The translations under genes were made by a program, and so were the position numbers. DNA of 64,000 bases from JBGVSA01 sp041807905 (lineage in GTDB: Bacteria > Pseudomonadota > Gammaproteobacteria > Burkholderiales > Rhodocyclaceae): the NCBI RefSeq assembly GCF_041807905.1, contig NZ_JBGVSA010000003.1, positions 186,001 through 250,000 on the forward strand, in the 5' to 3' direction. Position 1 is the first letter of the stretch; each line of letters begins with the position of its first letter. Positions 37,452-49,029 of this stretch are shown here, piece after piece. The notes beneath the pieces are model-generated. The model saw only the letters and a list, made by a program, of their open reading frames with translations. It was not told the origin of the DNA and ran no database searches.

Positions 37452-38591
37452 TCAGCGGACTGACAGCATGAAAACCGCGCCGTTCTTCGTCTGTGCGACG
37501 AAGCTGTCGGCGTACTTCACCAGCGGCGCAAAAATGCCTGAGCTATCCAGTTGCGTGCGCGCCACGAAATGGCCATCGGTACGATCCAGCACGTGAATCC
37601 AGCCCTGCTGATCGGACACCGCGACGAATTGGTTGCCAATCGCCAACGGACGACCGACCCCCCGATACATGAGCTTGTCCTGCTTCCAGGCCGACGCCCC
37701 CGTGCGCACATCCAGTGCGTACACTGCGCCGGACTCGTCCGTCACGTACACGAAGCGATCGTCAGCACTCACGCCCGAGACGGACGGAATGTCGCGCGTC
37801 CACTGAAGCACGCCGCTACGCGCCACGACGCAGCCGACCCGCCCCTGGAAAGAGGCAACGCAGGCTGACTCGCCGCTGATGGCCGGATTGCCGACGACGT
37901 CGACCATGCGCTCGAGTTCATTCGAACCCTTGGGCTGAGTGATCGAGGCCTCCCAACGCGGGAAACCAGAACCCGCGGACAGTGCGACCAGCTTGCCACC
38001 CGGGAAGCCCGCCAACACTGCGTCGTCCAGACGCGTCAGGCCCGTGTGGGTGCGAAGCGACAGCGGAGCCTGCGCGCGTTGGTACACCCAACGGCGCTTG
38101 CCGTCCTTGGTGTCGTAGGCCAGCAGTTGATTGTCACCCACCCGAACCACGACGAGGCCGTCGGCGACCAGCGGCTCGGACGTCAATTCGCCAGCCAGCG
38201 GAATGCGCCACAGCAGGTCGCCTTTGTCCGCCCCGAAGGCAAACAGTTGGCCCGTGGCGCTGCCCGCGACGACGACTTTGCCATCGGAGCCCACGCCGGA
38301 GACAAGTTTGCTCGGCGCCCGAATGCGCCAGCTTTCCTGCCCGTTGTCGATGCGGACGATATTGCCGTTCTGGGCTGCTGCGAAGACCGACGTGCCAGAC
38401 ACTGCGGGGCGCAGCAAGGTGTCTTCCAGATCGCCAACGTTGTTGCGCCAGACGGTGCGCAAGTCGGCACTTTGCTGGAATGCGACCAGCGGCGTCGGTT
38501 GGGGCCCCTTATCCGACTTGGACCACAGGAAACAGCCGCTCAACATGGGGACAACGGCGGCGAAGAGAATCGCACTGCGCAAGGCTCGCAT
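37452..38591 (-). CDS. bamB: Outer membrane assembly lipoprotein BamB
   Basis: 379 residues. A lipoprotein signal ends at the lipobox LSGC ([20 protein letters not shown]). An eight-bladed propeller follows, with PQQ-type repeats such as [20 protein letters not shown] and [20 protein letters not shown]. It is an accessory of the BamA beta-barrel machine. It begins 2 bases from the yfgM stop. Confidence 0.94.
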   Translation of the reverse strand: MRALRSAILFAAVVPMLSGCFLWSKSDKGPQPTPLVAFQQSADLRTVWRNNVGDLEDTLLRPAVSGTSVFAAAQNGNIVRIDNGQESWRIRAPSKLVSGVGSDGKVVVAGSATGQLFAFGADKGDLLWRIPLAGELTSEPLVADGLVVVRVGDNQLLAYDTKDGKRRWVYQRAQAPLSLRTHTGLTRLDDAVLAGFPGGKLVALSAGSGFPRWEASITQPKGSNELERMVDVVGNPAISGESACVASFQGRVGCVVARSGVLQWTRDIPSVSGVSADDRFVYVTDESGAVYALDVRTGASAWKQDKLMYRGVGRPLAIGNQFVAVSDQQGWIHVLDRTDGHFVARTQLDSSGIFAPLVKYADSFVAQTKNGAVFMLSVR

Positions 38592-38593
38592 GA

Positions 38594-39238
38594 TCAGGCC
38601 CCCCCAAGGGCGTCGAGCTTGTTCTGCACCAGCTGCTTGAGCGGGCTTTGCTCTGTGCTCTTGTTGATTTCGTCGATGGCCGCCTGGTAGGTCGTCCGGG
38701 CATCGGTCAGCGCGCCCTTGGCAACCAGGATGTCACCGCGCAAGTCGAGGAAGCGCACCAGGAAAGCGGGGTCCGGCGCGGCTTCGAGCGTCTTGAGCGC
38801 GAGGTCGTATGCCTTTTCGTCAGCCTGCAGCGCGGCCAGACGCAGACGGGCGGTGTCACGCAGCAGCGCGTCCTTGGATTTGTCCACCACGAATTGCAAC
38901 TGCACCTTGGCGGCAGCCGTGTCGTTGGCATCCAGTGCGGCCTTGGCCGCCAGCAGTGCGCCGAGGTCCGCCTGGGCCGTGCCGGCATAGTCCGACTCGA
39001 GCTTGGCTGAAATACTCTTGACTGCGTTGACGTCTTTCTTCTGGATGGCATCGGTCAGCGATGCGAACGCCACGCTGGCGTCTCCTGCACGGCTGTCCTG
39101 GTACATGCCCCAGCCACGCCAGCCGATGACGACCACGGCGCACACCACCAGCACGCCGGTGATGATGTTGCCCCACTTCTCCCACCATGCCTTGATCGAG
39201 GCAAGTTGCTCTTGTTCTTCGAGGTCGTAAGCCGCCAT
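38594..39238 (-). CDS. yfgM: YfgM family TPR protein, ancillary subunit of the Sec translocon
   Basis: 214 residues. A cytoplasmic N-terminal stretch (YDLEEQEQLASIKAWWEKWG) is followed by one membrane helix (about 24-42) and a periplasmic TPR-like helical domain rich in Ala/Asp (ALDANDTAAAKVQLQFVVDK). YfgM associates with SecYEG/PpiD and hands over periplasmic clients. It lies between hisS and bamB, the conserved order. Confidence 0.9.
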   Translation of the reverse strand: MAAYDLEEQEQLASIKAWWEKWGNIITGVLVVCAVVVIGWRGWGMYQDSRAGDASVAFASLTDAIQKKDVNAVKSISAKLESDYAGTAQADLGALLAAKAALDANDTAAAKVQLQFVVDKSKDALLRDTARLRLAALQADEKAYDLALKTLEAAPDPAFLVRFLDLRGDILVAKGALTDARTTYQAAIDEINKSTEQSPLKQLVQNKLDALGGA

Positions 39239-39272
39239 GTTCGTCTCTTGTCCGTATTGCTAAAAAATCCGG

Positions 39273-40556
39273 TTACTCTTCCGAGCCGTAGATACGCTCA
39301 GCCAATTCATCAGTCAGTGCATCGACCGCGATGCGCTCTTGCTCGCCACCCTCGCGCAGGGGCTTGAGCGACACTGACTGCGTGGCGACCTCATCTTCTC
39401 CGATGACGATCGCATAGGTCGCACCGGAAGCATCGGCCTTCTTCATCTGCGCCTTGAAGCTGCCGCCGCCGCAGTGGAACACTACCGAGAATCCCGCCGC
39501 ACGCAGCTCTTCGCCGAGACGGAAACCGAGCCGCTGCGCTGCGTCGCCCTGGTACACGACATAGGCGTCCAGACGCGAAACAGGGCCGGACTCCTGCCCG
39601 TCCATCCACATCATCATGACGCGCTCCATGCCCATGGCGAAACCCGCTGCGGGCGCAGGCTTGCCGCCGAGGCTCTCGATCAGCGAGTCATAGCGGCCGC
39701 CGGCACAGATGGTAGCCTGAGCTCCGAGGCGCGTGGTGACCCACTCGAAAACCGTGCGGTTGTAATAGTCCAGCCCCCGGACAAGCCGTGGGTTTATGCG
39801 GTACGGCACGGCTGCCTCACGCAGCAGTGCGGTGACGCCTTCGAAATGCTCGAGCGATTCTTCACCGAGGAAGTCCATCAGCTTCGGGGCGGCTTCGATC
39901 ACTTCCTGCATGGCAGGGTTCTTGGAATCCAGCACGCGCAGCGGATTGCTGTGCAGGCGGCGCTTGCCGTCGTCGTCCAGCACGTCCTGGTGTTGCTCCA
40001 GGTAAGCGATCAGCGCTTGACGGTGCTGTGCGCGCTCAGCGGCGTCGCCGAGTGAGTTGATCTCGAGCGTGACGTCTTCGAGTCCGAGATCGTCCCACAG
40101 ACGCCGGCACATGACGATGAGTTCGGCGTCGACATCCGGCCCGGAAAAACCCAGCGCTTCCACGCCCACTTGATGAAATTGGCGGTAGCGACCTTTCTGC
40201 GGGCGCTCGTGGCGGAACATCGGGCCCATGTAATACAGGCGCTGCGAAGCACCGTACAGCAGATTGTGCTCGGTGACCGCGCGCACGCAGGCAGCAGTCC
40301 CTTCGGGGCGCATGGTCAGTTGTTCGCCGTTGAGGCGGTCTTCGAAGGAGTACATTTCCTTCTCGACGATATCCGTATGCTCGCCCACTCCGCGGACGAA
40401 CAGCGCCGTCGGTTCGAGGATGGGGGTGCGGATCGGTCGGTAGCCGTAGCTCTTGAGCCAGTCGCGGACGATCTCTTCAAACGCCTCCCAGCGCTCCGCC
40501 TCATCGGGGAGCAGGTCGTTCATGCCGCGAATGCCTTGCAGTTTCTGTTGTGCCAT
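39273..40556 (-). CDS. hisS: Histidyl-tRNA synthetase
   Basis: 427 residues. Class II core: motif 1 around [17 protein letters not shown], motif 2 [13 protein letters not shown] and [20 protein letters not shown], the HisRS-specific [14 protein letters not shown] and [15 protein letters not shown], and motif 3 [14 protein letters not shown]-terminal anticodon-binding domain follows. It is the complete synthetase, unlike hisZ. Confidence 0.97.
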   Translation of the reverse strand: MAQQKLQGIRGMNDLLPDEAERWEAFEEIVRDWLKSYGYRPIRTPILEPTALFVRGVGEHTDIVEKEMYSFEDRLNGEQLTMRPEGTAACVRAVTEHNLLYGASQRLYYMGPMFRHERPQKGRYRQFHQVGVEALGFSGPDVDAELIVMCRRLWDDLGLEDVTLEINSLGDAAERAQHRQALIAYLEQHQDVLDDDGKRRLHSNPLRVLDSKNPAMQEVIEAAPKLMDFLGEESLEHFEGVTALLREAAVPYRINPRLVRGLDYYNRTVFEWVTTRLGAQATICAGGRYDSLIESLGGKPAPAAGFAMGMERVMMMWMDGQESGPVSRLDAYVVYQGDAAQRLGFRLGEELRAAGFSVVFHCGGGSFKAQMKKADASGATYAIVIGEDEVATQSVSLKPLREGGEQERIAVDALTDELAERIYGSEE

Positions 40557-40599
40557 ATGTTGTTGTGCGCCGCCGAGGGGACGGCTGCGCCTCGTCTTC

Positions 40600-41859
40600 T
40601 TAGCTTGCCTTGCGGACGTACTTGGTTGCGACGTAATTGTCGAGAATGCCGCGGAACTCCTCGGCTATGTTGTCGCCACGCAAGGTCATGGCCTTCTCGC
40701 CGTCGATGAATACAGGCGCTGCAGGCGTTTCGCCCGTTCCCGGCAACGAGATGCCGATATTGGCGTGCTTGCTTTCGCCCGGGCCGTTCACCACGCACCC
40801 CATCACGGCGAGCGTGAGATTTTCGACGCCGTCGTACTGGGTGCGCCAAGTCGGCATCATGTCGCGAACATAGCTCTGCACCGATTGCGCCAGTTCCTGG
40901 AAGAACGTGCTGGTAGTGCGCCCACAGCCGGGGCATGCGGTCACCATCGGCGTGAAGGCGCGCAAGCCCATGCTCTGCAGGATCTCTTGTGCGACGACGA
41001 CTTCCTGCGCGCGACTGCCGTTGGGTTCCGGCGTGAGCGATATGCGAATGGTGTCGCCGATACCTTCCTGCAACAGCACGGCCAGCGCCGCGGTCGATGC
41101 CACGATGCCCTTGCTGCCCATGCCAGCTTCGGTCAAACCCAGATGCAGCGGGTATTCGCTGCGACGCGACAGTTCACGATAGGTGGCGATCAAATCCTGC
41201 ACGCTCGAAACCTTGCATGACAGGATGATGCGGTCGGCTGTCAGGCCGACATCCTCTGCCTGAGCAGCGGACTCCAGCGCCGACACGACCAGCGCTTCGC
41301 GCATCACTGCGCCGGCATCCCAGGGCTCCGCACGGCGCGCGTTGTCGTCCATCATCCGAGCCAGCACGGCCTGATCAAGGCTGCCCCAGTTCACACCGAT
41401 ACGCACCGGCTTGTCGTAACGACACGCCATTTCGACGATCTGCGCGAACTGCGTGCCTCGCTTAGCGCCCTTGCCAACGTTGCCGGGATTGATGCGGTAC
41501 TTGTCGAGCACCTCGGCACAGGCCGGATTATCAGCCAGCAAGGTATGCCCGTTGTAGTGGAAGTCTCCGATCAAGGGAACATCCACATTCATCTTCAGCA
41601 GTTGCTCTCGGATCTTGGGCACCGCCTTGGCCGACTCATCATTGTTGACGGTGATGCGCACCATCTCCGATCCGGCACGAGCCAGCTGGGCCACCTGAAC
41701 GGCCGTGGCGATGTGATCGGCCGTATCGGTGTTGGTCATCGACTGAACGACGATCGGCGCCTCTCCGCCAACACGCACCTTGCCGATGGCGACCTGACGC
41801 GTCGCACGGCGGGCACTGGCGCCTGCGGCCTGGGGAGCGGAGTTGGTTTTCTGATCCAT
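40600..41859 (-). CDS. ispG: (E)-4-hydroxy-3-methylbut-2-enyl-diphosphate synthase IspG
   Basis: 419 residues. The TIM-barrel part has [14 protein letters not shown] near the start and [11 protein letters not shown]. The iron-sulfur domain has cluster ligands in [16 protein letters not shown] and [15 protein letters not shown]. It makes HMBPP in the non-mevalonate isoprenoid pathway. It sits between rodZ and hisS, as in many proteobacteria. Confidence 0.96.
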   Translation of the reverse strand: MDQKTNSAPQAAGASARRATRQVAIGKVRVGGEAPIVVQSMTNTDTADHIATAVQVAQLARAGSEMVRITVNNDESAKAVPKIREQLLKMNVDVPLIGDFHYNGHTLLADNPACAEVLDKYRINPGNVGKGAKRGTQFAQIVEMACRYDKPVRIGVNWGSLDQAVLARMMDDNARRAEPWDAGAVMREALVVSALESAAQAEDVGLTADRIILSCKVSSVQDLIATYRELSRRSEYPLHLGLTEAGMGSKGIVASTAALAVLLQEGIGDTIRISLTPEPNGSRAQEVVVAQEILQSMGLRAFTPMVTACPGCGRTTSTFFQELAQSVQSYVRDMMPTWRTQYDGVENLTLAVMGCVVNGPGESKHANIGISLPGTGETPAAPVFIDGEKAMTLRGDNIAEEFRGILDNYVATKYVRKAS

Positions 41860-41867
41860 GATGCGGC

Positions 41868-42800
41868 CTACTGCAATTTGAAACGAGCCACGGTCTTGCC
41901 GGCTGCAATGAAAGGCTGGATATCGAACGCCTTGCCATTAACGGTCGCCTTCACTTGCGCTGCATTGCCGACGGTAACCGACAACGGCCCGGCGCCCTGG
42001 ACTTCGGTCTCCGAACCAGCTGGATTCAGGCGCGAAAAAATCACCTTGCCGCCGCCGTCGCGAACCTCGACCCAGGACTCGCCCGAAAAATTGAAGCGCA
42101 CGCGCTGCTCGCCCGCTGCCAAGGGGGCCGAAGCCGCAGCCTGAGGTGCGGACTGGGCGACCACCACGGGCACGGATTGCGCAACCACCGGCGCGCTCGC
42201 AACAGGAGCGGCTACGGGGGCCGACTCAACGCTGGCGACGATCGGAGCCGACGCCAGCGCAGCCGAAGCCTCGGCTTCCATGTTGGCACGCGCCTCGGAC
42301 TGAGCCACGACGTCTGCCAGTGAAGCCTCTTCGCGCGGTTCGAACCAGCCGAAGTACCAACCGCATACCACGAGCACCAACAGCGCCAAGGTCAGCGCGG
42401 CGGCCGGCAGCGCCGGATAGCGTCCGATCGCGCTGCCGCCGGGCAGACGGCCCAGGTCTTCCATGGGAGACTCGAGCGACTGCGGCGCAGCCTGCATCGG
42501 CTCGAGCGCATCAAGATAGCGCGCCGGGTCCAGATCAAGCAGCCGCGCGTAGTTGCGTACGAAGCCTCGTGCAAAGGCCAGCCCCGGAAGCTGCTCGATG
42601 GCGCCCTCTTCCATCGCGTGGACCTGTCGTACGGTCAGCTTCAGATGGCTCGCCACCTCCTGCACGGACCAGCCACGCGCCTCGCGTGCTTCAGCCAGAC
42701 TGCGCCACACAGGCACCTCAGTCGCAGCCGCCTCGGGCACGACTTGCCCATCGGCCATCGCCCCCCCTTCGGGATGGGTATCGGCAAGACGATCCGTCAC
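41868..42800 (-). CDS. rodZ: Cytoskeleton protein RodZ
   Basis: 310 residues from GTG 42800, which overlaps the pilF stop (GTGA). A second start, ATG 42758, has an AAGGGGGG site just before it and is equally possible. An N-terminal helix-turn-helix ([20 protein letters not shown], binding MreB), one membrane helix (about residues 148-166) and an Ala/Pro/Val-rich periplasmic linker precede a C-terminal beta domain ([20 protein letters not shown]). It links MreB to the wall machine for rod shape. Confidence 0.92.
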   Translation of the reverse strand: MTDRLADTHPEGGAMADGQVVPEAAATEVPVWRSLAEAREARGWSVQEVASHLKLTVRQVHAMEEGAIEQLPGLAFARGFVRNYARLLDLDPARYLDALEPMQAAPQSLESPMEDLGRLPGGSAIGRYPALPAAALTLALLVLVVCGWYFGWFEPREEASLADVVAQSEARANMEAEASAALASAPIVASVESAPVAAPVASAPVVAQSVPVVVAQSAPQAAASAPLAAGEQRVRFNFSGESWVEVRDGGGKVIFSRLNPAGSETEVQGAGPLSVTVGNAAQVKATVNGKAFDIQPFIAAGKTVARFKLQ

Positions 42801-43591
42801 TCGTATTTCCCTTGCATGAAAGCCTGGTATTCGTCGGAGGTCGCGAAATCGCGGCGCAACTGCATGGCATAGGTGGATTCGGCGGGGCGATTGCCCAGCT
42901 TGCGCTCGATACGCAGGCCCAGCCAAAGGGTTTCCGGCGTGCTGGCAGGCATCTGACGCTGAAGGATCGCCAGCCACTGCTTGGCCCCCTCGTACTTGCC
43001 AGCCCGGTAAGAAATGGACGCCAACTGGAACAACGCGACGCGATTGCCTTGATCCAGCTGATAGGCGCGGGTGAATTGCGCCTCGGCGCTGGCGTCATCC
43101 TTCATCCGCACATAGCAGAGCCCGGCATTGGTATAGGCCTTGCCCGGCGTGTTGTAGTAAGGATTGCGCGCGGCCTGCAGCAGGCGCTGCAGGCCTTCGC
43201 TCTCCCGTCCGCGAGAGCACAGGAACCAACCGTAGGAGTTATTGACTTCGGGGTCACCCGGCGCCAGGCGCGAAGCCGTTTCGAACTCAGGCAAGGCCTG
43301 ATCGTATTGCTCGAGATAGCTGAAAACCGACGCCAGCAGCAAGTGAGCCGGCGCGTAACTGTTGTCATACGCCAGAGCGGTCCGGGCCTCATCGAGCGCC
43401 ACGGAGAAACGGGCGCCTTCCAGATATGCCGTGCCCAGTTCGACGTGGATCTTGGCTTTCGAGCGGGCGTCCGAAGTACTTGCCTGGTCGGACTCGGGCC
43501 GCGCCATGGATTGGGTCGACGGCCCGACAGGATTGTTCGTCGCGCAGGCTGAGAGCAACACTGCGCACCCGGCAATCACCAACTTCCTCAT
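42797..43591 (-). CDS. pilF: Type IV pilus biogenesis/stability lipoprotein PilF (PilW)
   Basis: 264 residues. The lipoprotein signal ends at LSAC ([16 protein letters not shown]). TPR repeats follow, for example [40 protein letters not shown] and [20 protein letters not shown]. It is the pilotin that lets the secretin PilQ assemble. It lies between rlmN and rodZ; together with pilS/pilR it suggests a type IV pilus system. Confidence 0.9.
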   Translation of the reverse strand: MRKLVIAGCAVLLSACATNNPVGPSTQSMARPESDQASTSDARSKAKIHVELGTAYLEGARFSVALDEARTALAYDNSYAPAHLLLASVFSYLEQYDQALPEFETASRLAPGDPEVNNSYGWFLCSRGRESEGLQRLLQAARNPYYNTPGKAYTNAGLCYVRMKDDASAEAQFTRAYQLDQGNRVALFQLASISYRAGKYEGAKQWLAILQRQMPASTPETLWLGLRIERKLGNRPAESTYAMQLRRDFATSDEYQAFMQGKYE

Positions 43592-44679
43592 TCACGCACC
43601 TCGCTGATCGGTACCACTCGGTTTCGGGTTCTGCGGGTCTTGTCCTGCACCTGGCCGGCCAACTGTCCGCAGGCGGCGTCCACGTCATCCCCGCGTGTCT
43701 TGCGGATGGTAGTGACGATACCGGCGTCCATCAGGATCTGCGCGAAACGGCGGATAGCAGGCGTACTCGAGCGACGAAAGCCCGAGTTGGGGAACGGATT
43801 GAACGGAATGAGGTTGTACTTGCACGGCACCTGGTGGGCGATATCCACCAATTGGCGGGCGTGCGCCTCTGAATCGTTCACACCGTCGAGCATGACGTAT
43901 TCGAAAGTGATGAAATCGCGCGGCGCCCGCTCCAGGTAACGGTTGCAGGCCGCCAGCAGCTCTTTCAGCGGGTATTTCTTGTTGATGGGCACCAGCACGT
44001 CGCGCAGCGCGTCGTTGGGTGCATGCAGCGACACCGCCAGCGCCACCGGGCAGGCCTCGCGCAGGCGGTCGATAGCCGGCACGATGCCGGACGTCGATAC
44101 GGTCACCCGGCGACGCGACAGGCCATAGGCGTTGTCGTCGAGCATGAGGTTGAGCGCGGCGACGACGTTGTCGAAGTTGGCCAGCGGCTCGCCCATGCCC
44201 ATCATGACGACATTGCTCACCACGCGCTCACCCGCCTTGTCGGCGCCGAGCAAACGGTTGGCAAGCCACAACTGGCCGATGATCTCGGCTGCGCTCAGGT
44301 TGCGATTAAAACCCTGCTTGCCTGTCGAACAGAAGGCGCAATCGAGCGCACACCCCGCCTGCGACGAAACGCACAGGGTGCCGCGGTTGGTCTCGGGGAT
44401 AAACACCGTTTCCACCGCATTGCCATTGCCGACGTCCAACAACCACTTGCGGGTGCCATCGGACGAGACCGAGTCACGCACTGGCGTGGGCGAGACCACG
44501 CAGGCCGTGTCCTTGAGCTGCGCGCGCAAGGATTTGGCCACGTCGGTCATGGCATCGAAATCGGACTCGCCGAACCGATGCACCCAACGCAGCACCTGGC
44601 GCGCGCGGAAGGGCTTCTCGCCCATTTCGGCGAACCACGCGGTCAGACTGCTGGCATCGAGATCGAGAAGGTTCTGCAT
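43588..44679 (-). CDS. rlmN: Dual-specificity RNA methyltransferase RlmN
   Basis: 363 residues. Radical-SAM cluster motif C-x3-C-x2-C in [29 protein letters not shown] and [10 protein letters not shown] are family motifs; the methyl-carrying Cys near the end is in [11 protein letters not shown]. It methylates C2 of A2503 in 23S rRNA and A37 in some tRNAs. Overlap of four bases with pilF. Confidence 0.96.
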   Translation of the reverse strand: MQNLLDLDASSLTAWFAEMGEKPFRARQVLRWVHRFGESDFDAMTDVAKSLRAQLKDTACVVSPTPVRDSVSSDGTRKWLLDVGNGNAVETVFIPETNRGTLCVSSQAGCALDCAFCSTGKQGFNRNLSAAEIIGQLWLANRLLGADKAGERVVSNVVMMGMGEPLANFDNVVAALNLMLDDNAYGLSRRRVTVSTSGIVPAIDRLREACPVALAVSLHAPNDALRDVLVPINKKYPLKELLAACNRYLERAPRDFITFEYVMLDGVNDSEAHARQLVDIAHQVPCKYNLIPFNPFPNSGFRRSSTPAIRRFAQILMDAGIVTTIRKTRGDDVDAACGQLAGQVQDKTRRTRNRVVPISEVRE

Positions 44680-44725
44680 GTGCTTCTGCGGGGCGTCGCC
44701 CGACGGTGCCCGCCCCTGTCCTGTC

Positions 44726-45151
44726 TTAGCGGCTGAAAACGTTCATCGCCGGGAAGAAAAAGGCGACTTCCACGGCCGCGGTTTCAGGCGCATCGGAACC
44801 GTGCACGGCGTTGGCGTCGATGCTGTCGGCGAAATCGGCGCGAATGGTACCCTTGTCGGCCTTCTTGGGATCGGTTGCGCCCATCAGCTCGCGGTTCTTG
44901 GCGATGGCGTTTTCACCTTCGAGTACCTGGATCATCACCGGGCCGGAGGTCATGAAGCTGACCAGGTCCTTGTAGAAGGGACGCTCCTTGTGGACAGCAT
45001 AGAACTGGCCGGCTTCCTGCTCGGACAGGTACGCCATGCGGGCGGCCACGACCTTCAGGCCGGCGTCTTCGAAACGCTGGTAGATCTTGCCGATCACGTT
45101 CTTGGCGACGGCGTCGGGCTTGATGATCGACAGCGTACGTTCGATTGCCAT
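44726..45151 (-). CDS. ndk: Nucleoside diphosphate kinase
   Basis: 141 residues, with [17 protein letters not shown] at the start and the phosphohistidine motif NAVHGSD (His117). It balances nucleoside triphosphate pools. It lies upstream of rlmN, as in many beta- and gammaproteobacteria. The region 45152-45241 holds a weak hairpin (GGACC/GGTCC) that may end tilS transcription. Confidence 0.97.
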   Translation of the reverse strand: MAIERTLSIIKPDAVAKNVIGKIYQRFEDAGLKVVAARMAYLSEQEAGQFYAVHKERPFYKDLVSFMTSGPVMIQVLEGENAIAKNRELMGATDPKKADKGTIRADFADSIDANAVHGSDAPETAAVEVAFFFPAMNVFSR

Positions 45152-45241
45152 AAGAGTTTCTCCAGGGACTTTGGGGTTGGTTGGTATAAAAATTAACCTG
45201 TTATTTTATCAGGACCACCCCCGGTCCGGTAAGAAATAGCG

Positions 45242-46636
45242 TTACGAGTCAAGGCACAGCGCATCATGCGCATTGCGCGAAGGCTCCCAGCGCACGGACC
45301 ACCCGGAACAACCCTCCGCTGCGGCGCTGTCGACGTTCGCGCCGACCCCGCCAATCCAGATCGGAACACCCGCAGCGTCCCGCAAAACCGGCAACCGGGC
45401 CCGCCACCACGGAGGGATTCCGACCTCCTGACACAACAGACGAAACGGACGGGACGGGCCGCCCACATGAAGTCGCAGCCGGTCATGCCCGTCCGACAGT
45501 CCGAGCAAACAGCCGGGGGCCAGCGCCAGCCCGCCAGTCGCGACTCTCAGGAAGCGAACCTGGCCATCACCCCAGGCCAGCAGAGGCTCGCCCTGCCAGA
45601 CAACCGGCTGCTCGACCGCAGCGTTCTGCTCGAGCCACACGCGATCGCGGTAGGCGCACAGCCATACAGCATCCATAGGCACCCGCACGGCGGCATCGCC
45701 ATGCAATTGACGCAGCGCGTCGTCCAGGCGCGCCGAATCCGGCATCCGTGCGCCTGCCAACGCAAGCAGGTGACGCAAGAGGTTCCTCGCACGCGAGGCC
45801 GACAAAGCGCGCAAACGCCCGCGCGAGCCGGGCTTGGACGGCATTACTGCATCGGCATCGATCGCCGCCAGATCATCAAGGAGCTGCGCCCCTTCGCCAA
45901 AATGGCGGGCAGCACGAGCCAGATTGCCTTCGACGCTTCCGAAATGAGTCTCCAGCAAAGGCAGGATTTCGTGACGTAGCCGGTTGCGCGTAAAGGTGAC
46001 ATCCGCATTGCTGTCATCTTCGATCCAGCTCAGCCCCTGCGCCTGCGCCCAGACGAGCAATGCCGTCCGAGACTCATCAAGCAACGGACGCCACAGACGG
46101 CGCTCCGCGTCGCGCTCACGCATGGCGCCAGCCCCATGTACGCCCGCTCCGCGCACCAGGCGATGCAGCAGCGTCTCGGCCTGATCGCCGCGATGGTGCG
46201 CCAGCACGATCCAGTCGGACGATATTGCCGCCAGCGCCGAGTGACGCGCTTCGCGCGCGGCCGCCTCCAGCCCCTTGCCGGATGCGGTCACCGTTACGCG
46301 GCATTCATGCAGACGCACACCGAGTGCCGCACAGACATGGCGACAGTGCGCGAGCCATTCGTCCGCACGAGGATTCAGACCGTGGTGGACGTGGGCAGCC
46401 TCCAGGGCAAAGCCTGCGTCGAGGTGGATCCGCGCAAGCAGATGCAGCAGCACGGTGGAATCGAGCCCGCCGCTGAGGCCGACGAGCAGGCGCCGCCCGC
46501 GCGCCGGCAAAGCCTCGGCTCGCGCGGTCAGGCGACCCAACAACAGGTCAGGAATGGAATCGACCGCCGGCACTCGAAGCTCCGCGATCAGTGGGCGCCA
46601 GTGCAGACGCCCGTCTTGAGAGAAACGCGCCGGCAC
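45242..46636 (-). CDS. tilS: tRNA(Ile)-lysidine synthetase TilS
   Basis: 464 residues. N-terminal PP-loop ATPase domain with SGGLDSTVLLHLL (55-67), VHHGLNPRADEWL and LAHHRGDQAETLLHRLVRG; then the TilS substrate and C-terminal domains (PFRLLCQEVGIPPWWRARLP). It converts C34 of tRNA-Ile(CAU) to lysidine, so the tRNA reads AUA and is charged with Ile. Its likely substrate, the intron-containing tRNA at 61758, is in this window. It starts 16 bases after accA. Confidence 0.94.
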   Translation of the reverse strand: MPARFSQDGRLHWRPLIAELRVPAVDSIPDLLLGRLTARAEALPARGRRLLVGLSGGLDSTVLLHLLARIHLDAGFALEAAHVHHGLNPRADEWLAHCRHVCAALGVRLHECRVTVTASGKGLEAAAREARHSALAAISSDWIVLAHHRGDQAETLLHRLVRGAGVHGAGAMRERDAERRLWRPLLDESRTALLVWAQAQGLSWIEDDSNADVTFTRNRLRHEILPLLETHFGSVEGNLARAARHFGEGAQLLDDLAAIDADAVMPSKPGSRGRLRALSASRARNLLRHLLALAGARMPDSARLDDALRQLHGDAAVRVPMDAVWLCAYRDRVWLEQNAAVEQPVVWQGEPLLAWGDGQVRFLRVATGGLALAPGCLLGLSDGHDRLRLHVGGPSRPFRLLCQEVGIPPWWRARLPVLRDAAGVPIWIGGVGANVDSAAAEGCSGWSVRWEPSRNAHDALCLDS

Positions 46637-46652
46637 ATCGCCGGCGCGGATG

Positions 46653-47618
46653 TCAGGCTGCGACTTCCTTGAACTTGCCGTAGCTCATCAGGCGCTCGTA
46701 GCGCTTTTCGAGAAGCGCGTCCGTCGACAGGTCGGACAGGCCGCGTAGTGCATCCTGCAGAGCGCGCTTGAGCGTCTGCGACACGGCACGATGATCGCGG
46801 TGAGCACCACCCACCGGCTCATTGACGATCTTGTCGATCAAACCCAGCGACTTGAGGCGAGCAGAGGTGATACCCATGGTCTCGGCCGCTTCGGCAGCCT
46901 TGTCGGCGCTCTTCCACAGAATCGACGCGCACCCTTCAGGCGAGATCACCGAATAGGTGGAGAACTGCATCATCAGCACCTGGTCGGCCACGGCAATTGC
47001 CAGCGCACCACCCGAGCCGCCTTCGCCGATGATGGTGGTGATGACCGGCACACGCAGTTCGGCCATCACGGCAAGATTGCGGCCGATGGCTTCCGACTGG
47101 CCGCGCTCTTCGGCATCGATGCCGGGATAGGCGCCCGGCGTGTCGACGAACGTAAAGACCGGAACGCTGAATTTCTCGGCTAGACGCATCAGACGAAGCG
47201 CCTTGCGATAGCCCTCGGGGCGCGGCATGCCGAAATTGCGGCGGATTTTTTCCTTGGTGTCGCGCCCCTTCTGGTGGCCGATCACCACGCAGCTCTGGCC
47301 GTTGAAGCGCGCCAGACCGCCGACGATGGCTTTGTCGTCCGCAAAAGCGCGATCGCCGTGGAGCTCTTCGAAATCGGTAAAGATGTGCTGAACGTAATCC
47401 AGCGTGTACGGCCGCTGCGGGTGGCGTGCGACTTGCGCGATCTGCCACGGGGTCAGCTTGCCGTAGATGTCCTTGGTGAGCGCCTGGCGCTTGACTTCAA
47501 GGCGCGCGATCTCTTCGGAGATATCGACAGCAGAATCATCCTGAACGAACCGGAGTTCTTCTATCTTGGTCTCAAGATCGGCGATCGGCTGCTCAAAATC
47601 GAGGAAAGTGGTCTTCAC
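46653..47618 (-). CDS. accA: Acetyl-CoA carboxylase carboxyltransferase subunit alpha
   Basis: 321 residues. It begins [20 protein letters not shown]; the crotonase-like core carries [40 protein letters not shown] and [17 protein letters not shown]. With AccD it transfers carboxyl from biotin to acetyl-CoA, making malonyl-CoA. It leads the long minus-strand block and is divergent from thyA. Confidence 0.97.
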   Translation of the reverse strand: MKTTFLDFEQPIADLETKIEELRFVQDDSAVDISEEIARLEVKRQALTKDIYGKLTPWQIAQVARHPQRPYTLDYVQHIFTDFEELHGDRAFADDKAIVGGLARFNGQSCVVIGHQKGRDTKEKIRRNFGMPRPEGYRKALRLMRLAEKFSVPVFTFVDTPGAYPGIDAEERGQSEAIGRNLAVMAELRVPVITTIIGEGGSGGALAIAVADQVLMMQFSTYSVISPEGCASILWKSADKAAEAAETMGITSARLKSLGLIDKIVNEPVGGAHRDHRAVSQTLKRALQDALRGLSDLSTDALLEKRYERLMSYGKFKEVAA

Positions 47619-47647
47619 AGGTCGCCGGGAAACGAAACAAAACGCGG

Positions 47648-47653
47648 ATTGTA
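47648..47653 (-). promoter_or_regulatory. -10-like element of accA
   Basis: TACAAT on the minus strand, about 30 bases upstream of the accA ATG. No good -35 is present. Confidence 0.35.
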
Positions 47654-47749
47654 CCCGATCCCGTCGTCAGGTCGGAGGCAACGCAACACGATGCGATGTG
47701 CGGCCGGTACAATGACCGCCCCGCTTCCGGCCGACCTCTTTTCATCCCC

Positions 47750-48544
47750 ATGCGTCAGTACCACGAACTCATGCGCCACGTGCTCGAGCACGGGCATCGC
47801 AAGGCCGACCGCACCGGCACCGGCACGTTGTCCGTGTTCGGCTGGCAGATGCGCTTCGACCTCGCGGAAGGTTTTCCGATGGTCACGACCAAAAAGCTGC
47901 ACCAGCGCTCGATCATCCACGAGTTGTTGTGGTTCCTGCAGGGCGACACCAACATCAAGTACCTCAAGGACAACGGGGTCTCGATCTGGGACGAATGGGC
48001 GGATGAGAGTGGCGAACTGGGCCCGGTCTATGGCAAGCAATGGCGCCGCTGGGAAGGCGGCAACGGCCGCGTGGTTGACCAGATCACGCAATTGGTCGAA
48101 GGCCTCAAGAAGAACCCCGACTCACGTCGGCATATCGTCAGCGCCTGGAACCCGGCGGAGGTCGACAAGATGGCACTGCCGCCTTGCCACGCACTGTTCC
48201 AGTTCTACGTGGCCGACGGCAAGCTGTCATGCCAGCTCTACCAGCGCAGTGCGGACATCTTCCTCGGTGTGCCTTTCAATATTGCGAGCTACGCCCTGCT
48301 CACGCACATGATCGCCCAGGTTTGCGGACTGAAGGCTGGCGACTTCGTGCACACGCTGGGTGACGCACACCTCTATCTGAATCACCTCGACCAGGCCCAA
48401 CTGCAACTGTCGCGCGAAGCACGCCCGCTGCCGCGCCTGGTCATGAACCCTGACGTTCGCGACATCTTTTCGTTCAAGTTCGAAGACTTCGCCATCGAAG
48501 GCTACGACCCGCATCCGCATATCCCGGCACCGGTGGCGGTATGA
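47750..48544 (+). CDS. thyA: Thymidylate synthase
   Basis: 264 residues from ATG 47750 ([15 protein letters not shown]), exactly the length of the E. coli enzyme. Catalytic Cys is in [12 protein letters not shown]; folate/dUMP contacts in [16 protein letters not shown] and [17 protein letters not shown]. It makes dTMP from dUMP with methylene-tetrahydrofolate. ATGA overlap with folA couples it to the enzyme that regenerates tetrahydrofolate. Confidence 0.97.
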   Translation: MRQYHELMRHVLEHGHRKADRTGTGTLSVFGWQMRFDLAEGFPMVTTKKLHQRSIIHELLWFLQGDTNIKYLKDNGVSIWDEWADESGELGPVYGKQWRRWEGGNGRVVDQITQLVEGLKKNPDSRRHIVSAWNPAEVDKMALPPCHALFQFYVADGKLSCQLYQRSADIFLGVPFNIASYALLTHMIAQVCGLKAGDFVHTLGDAHLYLNHLDQAQLQLSREARPLPRLVMNPDVRDIFSFKFEDFAIEGYDPHPHIPAPVAV

Positions 48545-49029
48545 GCGCTCCCCGCATTGCGTTGATTGCCGCAGTGGCCGACAACGGCGTCATCGGCCGC
48601 GACAACGCGCTGCCATGGCGACTGTCGGACGACCTCAAACGGTTCAAGGCGCTCACGCTCGGGCACCCGATCGTCATGGGGCGCAAGACGTGGGATTCGC
48701 TTGGGCGCCCGCTACCGGGTCGCCACAACATCGTCATCACGCGCCAGGACGGCCTGCAGCTCGAAGGCGCGACAGTCGTGCATTCGCTCGATGAAGCGCT
48801 GCGCGCCGCCGGTGACGTGCCGCAGGTGTTCGTCATTGGCGGTGCCCAGCTTTATGTCGCAGCCTTGCCGCGTGCGAACGCCCTGCACATCACCGAAGTA
48901 CACGCCGCGGTCGAAGGCGACGCTCACTTTCCCGCGATTGCCGGGTTCGCCGAAACACATCGCGAGCCGCACGCAGCGGACGATCGCAACGAACACGCAT
49001 TCGACTTCGTCGACTACGTACGAGCCTGA
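48541..49029 (+). CDS. folA: Dihydrofolate reductase
   Basis: 162 residues. It begins [34 protein letters not shown], with the catalytic acidic residue in the WRLSDDL helix, then [20 protein letters not shown] and [10 protein letters not shown] for NADPH binding. It reduces the dihydrofolate left by ThyA. Its 3' end overlaps the convergent MFS gene by 16 bases. Confidence 0.96.
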   Translation: MSAPRIALIAAVADNGVIGRDNALPWRLSDDLKRFKALTLGHPIVMGRKTWDSLGRPLPGRHNIVITRQDGLQLEGATVVHSLDEALRAAGDVPQVFVIGGAQLYVAALPRANALHITEVHAAVEGDAHFPAIAGFAETHREPHAADDRNEHAFDFVDYVRA

